A DNA stretch of 38,471 bases from Chloroflexota bacterium (GTDB lineage Bacteria > Chloroflexota > Anaerolineae > Anaerolineales > Villigracilaceae): assembly GCA_016234485.1 (NCBI GenBank), contig JACRBL010000001.1:1-38471 (forward strand), read 5' to 3'. Positions 1 through 6,333 of the stretch are shown here, one piece after another; positions within the stretch are counted from its first letter, which is position 1, and each line of letters opens with the position of its first letter. Under the pieces are notes generated by a model. It made no database searches, was not told where the DNA came from, and saw only the letters and a list, made by a program, of their open reading frames with translations. The translations under genes were made by a program, and so were the position numbers.

Positions 1-9
1 AAGGATGGA

Positions 10-705
10 TTAGGGTCCAGTTTCGGTCAGCGTGCAAGTGGCAATCTCGCTCGTGGTGTAATCCCAATCCTGGCACAACTGGAGTCCTGTTGGGTTATAG
101 ACCCTGATTTCTGGATAGAGAGTTCCCGACGCTTTTGCCATCCTGACGATGACCTTATCTCCCGCGCTGGCTACAAAGGTGAAGGCGTCCATCTCGGCGG
201 GAAAGAGTATCGAAGCGGAAAGGGTCTGGCCGAACGCGATGGAAGTGGGATACCCTGGGCCGTTCAGGCGTTGCAGGTAAAGGTAGTAATCGCCCGTTTT
301 CGTCCCGCCGTAATCGCCGACTTGAATGGAGTGCATCCCCGTCGCGGTCAGCGTGCAAGTGGCAATTTCGCTCGCGGTGTAATCCCAATCCTGGCATATC
401 TGGAATCCATCAGGGTTGTAGACCCTGATCTCGGGATAGAGCGTTCCCGATGATTTGCTCATTCGGACAAGGATTTTGTCGCCCGTATTCCCCAAAAAGC
501 CGTAGGCATCGCCCTCCGCAGGCGTGGAGATGGAACACTGTACCAAATCTCCATAAACCAGCGCAGACGAGGGGCAAACGAGAGGGGCGCTCTCTGCCTG
601 GGCGTGAACGGCTGGCACAACCATTATCACAAAGGCAACGAACAATAACGCAACCGTTACACCCCATGTCAGGGCTTTACGAAAGTAAAAACTTGTTTTC
701 AACAT
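10..705 (-). CDS. Secreted protein with two PPC-like repeats, possibly truncated
   Basis: The start ATG at 705 is preceded by GGAGG at 711-715. An earlier in-frame TTG at 723 lacks that support. The N-terminus has a basic patch followed by a long hydrophobic stretch ending near VHAQA, a typical Sec signal peptide, so the product is probably exported. The mature part holds two copies of a unit of about 80 residues (DAYGF or DAFTF, then PEIRVYNP, CQDWDYT, SEIATCTLT). This resembles bacterial pre-peptidase C-terminal (PPC) beta-sandwich domains. The second copy stops at TETGP followed by TAA. The next three codons before the window edge read SIL in the same frame and match HSI of copy 1. The gene may therefore carry a premature stop and once extended beyond the window. 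No catalytic domain is visible. Confidence 0.7.
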   Translation of the reverse strand: MLKTSFYFRKALTWGVTVALLFVAFVIMVVPAVHAQAESAPLVCPSSALVYGDLVQCSISTPAEGDAYGFLGNTGDKILVRMSKSSGTLYPEIRVYNPDGFQICQDWDYTASEIATCTLTATGMHSIQVGDYGGTKTGDYYLYLQRLNGPGYPTSIAFGQTLSASILFPAEMDAFTFVASAGDKVIVRMAKASGTLYPEIRVYNPTGLQLCQDWDYTTSEIATCTLTETGP

Positions 706-776
706 CTCTTCCTCCATCTGCAAAGACGGTACGCGGCTTCATGCAAATCATCCCCCAACATTTTGCGCCTGAATTC

Positions 777-804
777 ATTATAGGAAAATCGGGAGATTAT
801 TCAA
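777..804 (-). promoter_or_regulatory. Promoter for the PPC-repeat protein gene
   Basis: On the minus strand TTGAAT (799-804) and a perfect TATAAT (777-782) are separated by 16 bp. The start codon lies about 70 bp downstream. It sits just downstream of the minus-strand terminator at 835-862, so the gene has its own transcription unit. Confidence 0.6.
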
Positions 805-834
805 CTGCCATTTGTCATCTTTTGCTTCTGGAAT

Positions 835-862
835 AAAAAAAGCCCCGCGTCTCCGCGAGGCT
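835..862 (-). terminator. Rho-independent terminator (minus strand)
   Basis: AGCCTCGCG, loop GAGA, CGCGGGGCT (one mismatch), followed on the minus strand by six T residues. It directly follows the stop of the DNRLRE-tail remnant at 884-964, so it was probably the terminator of the lost parent gene. Confidence 0.8.
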
Positions 863-883
863 TGGAAAGTAGATTGGACGGAG

Positions 884-964
884 TTACGGTGCGTAATACT
901 CAATAATCAACTGCGGACGGCTCGCCGCGCCCGCGTTTCCGCTTGATGTGCGGGAAGCGCGGTG
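884..964 (-). pseudogene. Remnant of a DNRLRE-like C-terminus
   Basis: The minus strand encodes SGNAGAASRPQLIIEYYAP and a stop with no start codon or gene body upstream. The same peptide ending occurs at 3846 (SGNAGAASRPQLVIGYTVP) and 10548 (SGDAGAASRHQLIIEYYVP). Related endings close the intact genes at 4300 and 6311. This copy lacks about 30 bp that the others carry around the stop codon. The junction lies at a repeated ATTACG, so a short deletion joined the reading frame to a new stop. Confidence 0.65.
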
Positions 965-986
965 AAGGATTATATTGAAAAGACCT

Positions 987-1008
987 GATAGGTTTTTCGA
1001 AACCTGTC
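987..1008. repeat. Small spacer hairpin
   Basis: GATAGGTTT, loop TTCG, AAACCTGTC form a 9-bp stem with one G-T pair. It has no adjacent T-run and no gene to end. It resembles the other small intergenic hairpins of this window. Confidence 0.5.
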
Positions 1009-1107
1009 ACCTTGTTTTGCCCAAATGAGGCTACAACTCGTCGCGAACTTTTAAAACCAGTACACGGCCGACACGGATTTGACGGATAAACACATCGGTC
1101 ACAAGTT

Positions 1108-1277
1108 TTCTCTACCGTACAGTTGTTTTTGCGAGGGTCATCTTCCCGACATGCCCTGGTACAGCTTAAGCCGCACAGCGCCAGGGAGCAATCCCCTCTC
1201 GTGGGGCGTAGACTGCTTCGCCGGGAAGAGCGCCTCCTCGCAGAAACAGAATTTACTCGTGTTTGTACGGTAGAGAA
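1108..1277. other. 170-bp inverted-repeat-bounded structured element (candidate ncRNA or MITE)
   Basis: A perfect 14-bp inverted repeat (TTCTCTACCGTACA at 1108-1121, TGTACGGTAGAGAA at 1264-1277) encloses nested complementary arms. These are 1124-1136 with 1236-1248 (13 bp, one G-T pair) and 1141-1148 with 1222-1229 (8 bp). Inside them are two further hairpins: CCCTGGT/GCCAGGG at 1154-1160 and 1180-1186, and CCCC/GGGG at 1193-1206, extended by AGCA/TGCT. The fold is a long rod ending in a branched junction. No convincing reading frame, terminator or target-site duplication was found. It could be a non-coding RNA, a MITE-like element or a regulatory region. I recognise no known family and strand is undecided. 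Confidence 0.55.
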
Positions 1278-1442
1278 TGAAGGAACATGATTATGATTTC
1301 AGAACAAGCCCAAAGAATTCATAACCGATCCCTCGTTGGGATACGCACACGTGCTTCCCTTTTAAGCCTAATGCGGATATGAAAGACCTGAAACGTAACT
1401 GCTCAGGCAAACTAGAGTTGAAAACAAGAAACCCTATTCCCC

Positions 1443-1472
1443 TTGACAGAGCATCATACTTTCTGCTAGAAT
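1443..1472 (+). promoter_or_regulatory. Sigma70-type promoter of the TetR operon
   Basis: A perfect TTGACA (1443-1448) and TAGAAT (1467-1472) are separated by 18 bp. The expected transcription start falls inside the palindrome at 1475-1487, about 30 bp before the TetR start codon. Confidence 0.75.
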
Positions 1473-1474
1473 GC

Positions 1475-1487
1475 CGAACACTGTTCG
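1475..1487. promoter_or_regulatory. Palindromic operator candidate
   Basis: CGAACA-C-TGTTCG is a perfect 13-bp inverted repeat right after the -10 box and over the predicted start site. This is a usual place for autoregulation by the TetR protein encoded next. It resembles a Gram-positive LexA box, but the half-sites are 3 rather than 4 bp apart. Confidence 0.55.
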
Positions 1488-1508
1488 ATAAATAAACAAG
1501 AGAAGGAA

Positions 1509-2108
1509 ATGACGACACAATCACCCCGCCAAAAGAGACACGAGAAAAGCCAGCAATCCATTCTGGATGTTGCCGCCAAGTTGATCGGAGAGCATGGCTA
1601 CGAAAACCTATCCCTGCGCGAAGTGGCGCGCCAGGCAGATTACAGTCCCGCCGCATTGTATGAATATTTCAAAAGCAAGGAGGATATTTTGTTCGCGTTG
1701 AGCGAGCAGATCGGTTTGCAAATGCTCGAACTGATGAATGAAGCGCCCGCCTCTCTTCCGCCCTATGAGCGGATCACACAACTTGGACAAATTTACATCC
1801 GTTTTGCCATTTCACACCCCGAAAAATTCCAGCTGATGAATTCTCTGTCATCGCGCCGCAGGTCTTTGGCCGAACCCATCTCTGCCACTTCACCCTACAA
1901 CCTTGTTCTAGACGCAGTCAAAGCAGCTATCAAATCTAGTGACATCAAACTGCCGCGCGGCGCACACGCGGAGGAGATCACCTACAGCCTGTGGGCAATC
2001 ATCCACGGTATTTCCATGTTGCGCCTGACTTACCTGCGTGACTTTCAAGCGGACTTTGAAAAGATCGACCTGATGGCGCTTAAAACATTTTTAAAGGGGC
2101 TTCAGTAG
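1509..2108 (+). CDS. TetR/AcrR family transcriptional regulator
   Basis: A 199-residue DNA-binding repressor of usual TetR length. Residues about 14-60 form the helix-turn-helix domain, with the family hallmarks ILDVAAKLIGEHGYENLSLREVA and then YSPAALYEYFKSKEDIL. The all-helical C-terminal half (about 80-195) would be the ligand-binding and dimerisation domain, of the WHG/TetR_C_33 kind by appearance. AGAAGG precedes the ATG at very short spacing. The gene is driven by the promoter at 1443-1472 and probably represses itself through the palindrome at 1475-1487. The serine hydrolase gene starts 16 bp after the stop, so the two likely form an operon. The ligand is unknown. Confidence 0.9.
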   Translation: MTTQSPRQKRHEKSQQSILDVAAKLIGEHGYENLSLREVARQADYSPAALYEYFKSKEDILFALSEQIGLQMLELMNEAPASLPPYERITQLGQIYIRFAISHPEKFQLMNSLSSRRRSLAEPISATSPYNLVLDAVKAAIKSSDIKLPRGAHAEEITYSLWAIIHGISMLRLTYLRDFQADFEKIDLMALKTFLKGLQ

Positions 2109-2124
2109 AAGAAGAAAATGAAGT

Positions 2125-3300
2125 ATGGATAAAACTATGAAAACTTTTCTGATCGCATTTTTTGTATTTGCACTCATTCTAGCGGTGACGGTTCTTGCAG
2201 TCCAACCGCCCAAGCCGCCTAAATCTGTTTCCAATTTGGCGGAATTGGAAACCCACTTAACTGAACTGACGAACAGTAACATCCCGCCAGGTCTTTCGGC
2301 GATTGTTGTGAAAGGCGATGAAGTTGTGTATGCCAACTCCTTTGGCATGGCGAATGGATTGGAACAAATTCCTGCAAGCATGGACACGACCTACCATTGG
2401 TGGTCGATGACCAAAGTCCCGACAGCGATTGCGATCATGCAGTTGCAAGAGCAGGGATTATTGAATATTGATGACCCTGTCGAAAAATACCTGCCCTTTT
2501 TTCAGGTGGAATACAAAGGCGAGTCGGTTCAGAGAATTACCATCCGCCAATTGTTGAGCCACACTTCCGGTGTACGCGATGTTGTCCCTGCCATCATTGG
2601 CTGGGTGCATTACGAAGATGAGATCTACAACCAGACTGATTTGGTCAAGAAATATTTGCCTGAATACAACGAGCTGCTCTTTGCTCCGGGCAGCGACTCT
2701 GCTTATACCAATTTGGGCTATATGATTTTGGGTGCAGTAATCGAAGCGATTTCAGGGCAAAGTTACGAAGAATATATTACCGAAAATATTTTGATCCCTG
2801 CGGGTATGAACAACACAGGCTTTCTTTATACAGATAAAATGACACAAAATGAAGCTGCTGGTTCTCATCCCATCGTGCATATGTTTACACCCTTGTTGCC
2901 CTTCCTGTTGGATATGAATGCACTCGTCAGAGAACAGCAGGGAAAAAACCTTTGGCTCGAGCGCGTTTACTTGGATGTAACCCCATCCTCGGGTTTGATC
3001 GGCTCGATCAGCGACATCGGCGAGTTGTTGAAATCATTGATGACATCCGAGACGCTTTTGTCTGAAAACTCGAAGACCGCTATGATGCCAACGGGCAAAT
3101 TGCTCGCTGAGCGTCCGCTCGGATGGGCGGAGTATCAACTAGGTGAGCAACCCTATGTTCAACACATGGGCGGCGGACCCGGCTTCGCCACCATCATGCG
3201 CCTCTACCCGCACGAAGGCTTGGGGATCGCCATCCTTGCGAATAGCACAAGTCTAGATGCTGCCTCTCTTATAGACCTTTTTGCAAGTTTGGATTGGTGA
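2125..3300 (+). CDS. Beta-lactamase-family (class C-like) serine hydrolase
   Basis: A 391-residue protein of the PF00144 beta-lactamase/transpeptidase-like fold. The catalytic set is visible: SMTK at 94-97 (nucleophile serine and lysine), YTN at 194-196, and HMGGG from 347 in place of the KTG box, as in esterase and DD-peptidase branches. Residues about 7-27 form a hydrophobic anchor or signal, so the enzyme is probably extracytoplasmic. Substrate is not predictable: D-amino-acid peptides, esters or beta-lactams are all possible. An alternative start at residue 5 (ATG at 2137) would only shorten the N-terminus. It is probably co-transcribed with the TetR gene upstream. Confidence 0.88.
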   Translation: MDKTMKTFLIAFFVFALILAVTVLAVQPPKPPKSVSNLAELETHLTELTNSNIPPGLSAIVVKGDEVVYANSFGMANGLEQIPASMDTTYHWWSMTKVPTAIAIMQLQEQGLLNIDDPVEKYLPFFQVEYKGESVQRITIRQLLSHTSGVRDVVPAIIGWVHYEDEIYNQTDLVKKYLPEYNELLFAPGSDSAYTNLGYMILGAVIEAISGQSYEEYITENILIPAGMNNTGFLYTDKMTQNEAAGSHPIVHMFTPLLPFLLDMNALVREQQGKNLWLERVYLDVTPSSGLIGSISDIGELLKSLMTSETLLSENSKTAMMPTGKLLAERPLGWAEYQLGEQPYVQHMGGGPGFATIMRLYPHEGLGIAILANSTSLDAASLIDLFASLDW

Positions 3301-3461
3301 AACGGAATGGGGGTTGGGTCATCAATGCCAAGTCGCTAAGTTTTTACCATTTCCTGGATAGAATCGGCAAGATTGCCAGCTGGCGCAGCAGCAAGCCCAA
3401 AAAGCCTTGCGGCGTTGTGTCTTTGCGTTAAGGATTTGGCTTCTTTGCTCTCGACTCAATT

Positions 3462-3689
3462 TTAGATTTGGAATTGCTGGGTATTCACATTGGTTGATGA
3501 AGAGGGAATCCCCCCTTCGCGTTGGATGAAGCGCGATACCGCCGCGCCTGACTCCACGGTTTGAAACGTTGCGGCAGGGATGCGCGCAACAGATTCGCCG
3601 CGCGGACGATGAAATAGCGTGTAGATAAGAAAAGATTCGGGGCGAATCATGGCGACGTGAGATGGGATGAAGATGTATCCCCAGAGGAC
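3462..3689 (-). pseudogene. Possible decayed gene fragment
   Basis: An open minus-strand stretch reads LWGYIFIPSHVAMIRPESF and continues to a stop at 3462, with protein-like composition. It has no start codon with a ribosome site, and a stop lies just upstream. I do not recognise the family. It lies in a 500-bp region (3301-3845) that otherwise contains only low-information DNA and the C-run/G-run hairpin at 3764-3797. Confidence 0.3.
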
Positions 3690-3763
3690 TCATTAGAAAA
3701 TATTGGGTAAATACTCCTGCAACTATCATAGCATTTTAGTATGCGAAATCGAGCGCAATTATG

Positions 3764-3797
3764 CCCCCCTCGAAATTAAATTTCAAAGGGGGGGGGA
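3764..3797. terminator. C-run/G-run hairpin after the DNRLRE remnant
   Basis: CCCCCCTcGAAATT is followed by AATTTC and an AAAGGGGGGGGG stretch, forming an imperfect stem with long G and C arms. It lies about 50 bp beyond the stop of the minus-strand remnant at 3846, with an A/T tract between. It could act as a terminator, but the T-run is on the wrong side of the stem. Confidence 0.35.
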
Positions 3798-3845
3798 CCG
3801 GTTTGGTCTTATTTTTTTATGATACGTAATCTAAAGAACATGCTC

Positions 3846-4145
3846 CTATGGAACGGTATATCCGATGACGAGTTGCGGACGGCTCGCCGCGCCCGCGTTC
3901 CCGCTGTACAGGCTCAAGTAGTTGGCGACAGCGTTATTGTTGTCATCCAATTTGAAGCGCAGACGGATCTGCGTCAAGCCACTGCCAGTCGCAAGTTTGT
4001 TGATGAGCAACTTGTCCCCCCGGCGATGAGCAATAATAGAACGACCACCAACGTAACGAATCGTTTCATTGTGGCTTGCCGAATCGTGAATCAACTGCAC
4101 GGGTTTCGGCAAATTCACTATACAATTTTGCAAGGTCGGAGACAA
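3846..4145 (-). pseudogene. C-terminal fragment of a DNRLRE-like domain protein
   Basis: The last about 60 residues (LTQIRLRFKLDDNNNAVANY, then SGNAGAASRPQLVIGYTVP) align with the C-terminus of the 4300-6153 product (TQFRLRFAKDDNDDSAADYW). Nothing like the front of the domain precedes it, and the only upstream start is an unsupported TTG. A degenerate form of the shared post-stop sequence follows at 3820-3845. I read it as the decayed 3' end of a paralogue from the SGNAGAASRPQL subgroup. Confidence 0.6.
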
Positions 4146-4222
4146 GTGACTTCCATCACGGGCAACAGCCTGACTCTTGGGGTAATTGACACATTCAGAA
4201 TTGGCTGGACTGGAATAAATTG

Positions 4223-4252
4223 AAAAGGCCTGGCGAGAACCGCCAGGCCTTT
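4223..4252 (-). terminator. Rho-independent terminator of the delta-60 gene
   Basis: A perfect stem (AAAGGCCTGGCG with CGCCAGGCCTTT, 5-nt loop) is followed on the minus strand by TTTTCAATTTATT. It lies about 50 bp after the stop at 4300. Confidence 0.85.
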
Positions 4253-4269
4253 AACGAAGGAGAAATTGT

Positions 4270-4323
4270 TTACAGCACGTAATCCTAAAGGACACGTTCT
4301 CAAGGAACATAGTACTCAATGAT
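4270..4323 (-). repeat. DNRLRE 3' cassette, copy after the delta-60 gene
   Basis: On the minus strand this encodes IEYYVP, the stop TGA, and then a post-stop sequence GAACGTGTCCTTTAGGATTA continuing to GTGCTGTAA. The same block occurs at 6286-6333 and 10508-10557, and in weaker form at 3820-3870. Conservation crosses the stop codon, so the shared unit is a DNA segment and not only a protein domain. Confidence 0.8.
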
Positions 4324-6153
4324 AAGCGTTGGCCTGAGGCTGGTTGTGGTGTAATCGCCGCTGAAGAAGCGCCAGTAGTCCGCCGCGCTGTCATCATTGT
4401 CGTCCTTTGCGAAGCGCAGGCGGAATTGCGTTGATCCGTCGCGGGCAATTTTGCTCCAGGCAGCGGAGATCAAATTGGCGCTGTACCAGCCCGAGGTCGG
4501 GGTGGAGCCGAAAGTCCCCGCCCCCAATTTACAGTTGGTTGCGTTGTTGAAGTTGAAGTCTGTCAATTGCAGGGAGGGATTCCCAAAGTATCCAGTGCAA
4601 ACGTCCACTTTCAAACCGTTGCCCCAGGAGAAGGGATTGTTGTTACCCACCAGCGCGCCGCTTACCTTGATCTTGAGCGTCACTTTGGTGATAACAGCGT
4701 TGGGAGGCAGGGATGTGGTGAATGCGAGGATGGAACGATATTGCGCGTCTCCCGGGCCATCGCCGAGTTGGAAGGTGACGGCGGTGTTGTTCATGACGCC
4801 ACCGGTATTGCTGGTTTCGGTGGATTCAAGAATCCATCCATCGCGGACTTCGCTGGACAAGTACGCAAGCCCTCCTTCGTCATAACGCGCGAGCGCAAAA
4901 TTTTCATCGCTTGCCCCGGCCACAACGATATTTCCGTTGGATTGCAGGGCGATCGCATTAGCCGCGTCTTCGGTTTGAATGGATGTAAGCGCTTTGCCGT
5001 CGCCGCTAAAACTGGTATCGAGCGAACCGTCGCGGTGATAACGCGCCAGGGCCAGGTCATTCGTTCCCGAGCGATCGCTACTACCTGCTATTACGATCTT
5101 TCCATCCCATTGGATGGCAACTGCTCGTCCGATGTCTGAACCGCCGAAATCCGTGGTCACAATCCCGTCCCCATCAAAAATGATATCGGGCGAACCGTCT
5201 GTGTTTAACCGAACCAGGGCGAAATTGCGGGGATACCCTGTTGATCCTGCCACTATGATCTTTCCATTTGTTTGCAAGGCAATGGCACGGCCATAGCTAT
5301 GGGGAGGGAGATCAACCACTACCACTCTGCCGTCCGAGTCAAAACTGGTATCCAGCGAGCCGTTGCTATTGAAGCGCGCCAATGAAATATAGTCTTCGCC
5401 AAACATGGGTTCGGTATCGCTGGTTCCCATTACGATGATCTTATGATCTGGCTGAATGACCATTGCTTGGGGAAAATCCAGCCAACCAATGCCAATCTCA
5501 ACTTTGCCATCTCCATCAAAACTGGTATCCAGGGAACCGTTGCTGTTGTAACGCGCCAATGCATACGCGGAATAACAGCAGGAATCGCCGAGGAAACCGG
5601 CCGCGACGATCTTGTTATCTGATTGGATGGCGACTGCCTTGATTTCATCCGACCAGCCGTCGAAGTCGGTGACCACGATTCCGTCACCATCAAAACTGGC
5701 ATCCAGCGAGCCGTTGCTGTTGTAGCGCGCTAGGGCAAAGTCACAGTCGGTGTCGCTATAACAAATTTCCCCGCCCACAACAATCTTGTCGTCTGGTTGC
5801 AACGCAATGGCCCGGCCTTTATTGTTTTTAGACAGGATATCGGTGATCACGATTCCATCCCCATCAAAACTGGTATCCAGCGTGCCGTTGCTGTTGTAAC
5901 GCGCCAGGGAAAAATCGTATCCGCCCAATTTGTTTGTGTATCCCGCGACGAGAATTTTGCCGTCTGGCTGGATGACCAACGCTTCGACGGAATCGGTTCC
6001 GCCCAGATTGGTGACCACTTTCCCGTCCCCGTCGAACGTTGGGTCGAGGACGCCTGCCGCCGCCAACGCGACGGTCACCGAGAGGAGCGCGGAAACGATT
6101 GCAATGACCGTTGCTTGGAAATGCGCTTTCGAGATCAAGTTTTTTTTGTTCAT
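4300..6153 (-). CDS. Secreted delta-60 repeat protein with DNRLRE-like C-terminal domain
   Basis: A 617-residue protein. The ATG at 6153 follows AAGGA (6161-6165) at 7 nt. Residues about 10-33 form a signal peptide. Residues about 36-420 hold seven delta-60 (DUF5122) repeats, each with an LDTSFDGDG-like turn, QPDGKI or QSDNKI, a V-A-G strand and ALARYNSNG. These are expected to fold as a beta-propeller-like structure. Residues about 430-617 form a beta-rich DNRLRE-like domain (DGWILES, NPFSWGNGLKVDVC, TQFRLRFAKDDNDD) also present at the end of the 6311-10477 product. Probable role: cell-surface or secreted adhesive or structural protein; no enzyme motif. Its promoter region carries direct repeats at 6207-6227. 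Confidence 0.85.
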   Translation of the reverse strand: MNKKNLISKAHFQATVIAIVSALLSVTVALAAAGVLDPTFDGDGKVVTNLGGTDSVEALVIQPDGKILVAGYTNKLGGYDFSLARYNSNGTLDTSFDGDGIVITDILSKNNKGRAIALQPDDKIVVGGEICYSDTDCDFALARYNSNGSLDASFDGDGIVVTDFDGWSDEIKAVAIQSDNKIVAAGFLGDSCCYSAYALARYNSNGSLDTSFDGDGKVEIGIGWLDFPQAMVIQPDHKIIVMGTSDTEPMFGEDYISLARFNSNGSLDTSFDSDGRVVVVDLPPHSYGRAIALQTNGKIIVAGSTGYPRNFALVRLNTDGSPDIIFDGDGIVTTDFGGSDIGRAVAIQWDGKIVIAGSSDRSGTNDLALARYHRDGSLDTSFSGDGKALTSIQTEDAANAIALQSNGNIVVAGASDENFALARYDEGGLAYLSSEVRDGWILESTETSNTGGVMNNTAVTFQLGDGPGDAQYRSILAFTTSLPPNAVITKVTLKIKVSGALVGNNNPFSWGNGLKVDVCTGYFGNPSLQLTDFNFNNATNCKLGAGTFGSTPTSGWYSANLISAAWSKIARDGSTQFRLRFAKDDNDDSAADYWRFFSGDYTTTSLRPTLIIEYYVP

Positions 6154-6193
6154 GATGTTTTCCTTTGAAGTTGTTTAGCGAGTAGTGGTTGTC

Positions 6194-6227
6194 ATTCTAG
6201 CAACCGACTCTCACAAAACTCTCACAA
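6194..6227 (-). promoter_or_regulatory. Promoter with PhoB/OmpR-type direct repeats
   Basis: ACTCTCACAA occurs twice with an exact 11-bp period (6207-6216 and 6218-6227). On the minus strand the pair sits directly upstream of TAGAAT (6194-6199) and takes the place of a -35 box, for which no good match exists. Eleven-bp direct repeats over the -35 region are the classical site of OmpR/PhoB activators. The regulated gene would be the delta-60 protein gene at 6153. Confidence 0.55.
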
Positions 6228-6285
6228 GAGAAGCCCATGGTATTACTGTGCAAGTTTTTTACGCGGCATCCTGATGACGGTTACG

Positions 6286-6333
6286 GCGCGTAATCCTAAA
6301 GGACACGTTCTTAAGGAACGTAGTACTCAATGA
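6286..6333 (-). repeat. DNRLRE 3' cassette, copy after the Fn3/beta-helix gene
   Basis: The minus strand encodes EYYVP and TAA, then the shared post-stop block ending CGCGCCGTAACC. It is nearly identical to 4270-4323. No terminator is visible between this gene end and the next gene, so read-through into the delta-60 gene is possible. Confidence 0.8.

Noticed and set aside
1108..1277. Assignment to 6S RNA, SRP RNA, a retron or a riboswitch
   Set aside because: The branched centre does not fit the rod of 6S RNA, the SRP apical loop consensus is absent, no reverse transcriptase is nearby, and no known aptamer core was recognised.
1288..1383. 31-codon plus-strand frame after AAGGAAC
   Set aside because: A ribosome-site-like sequence exists, but there is no homology, no promoter and random-looking composition.
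1475..1487. LexA (SOS) box
   Set aside because: Half-sites are separated by 3 bp instead of 4, and the adjacent genes are not SOS genes; a TetR operator is more likely.
3819..4223. Plus-strand frame opposite the DNRLRE remnant
   Set aside because: Antisense to a recognisable protein tail; no ribosome site and no recognisable motif.
5140..5960. Repeated 20-nt words resembling a CRISPR or tandem repeat array
   Set aside because: They are the codons of the LDTSFDGDG turns of delta-60 protein repeats, at protein-repeat spacing and with divergent copies.
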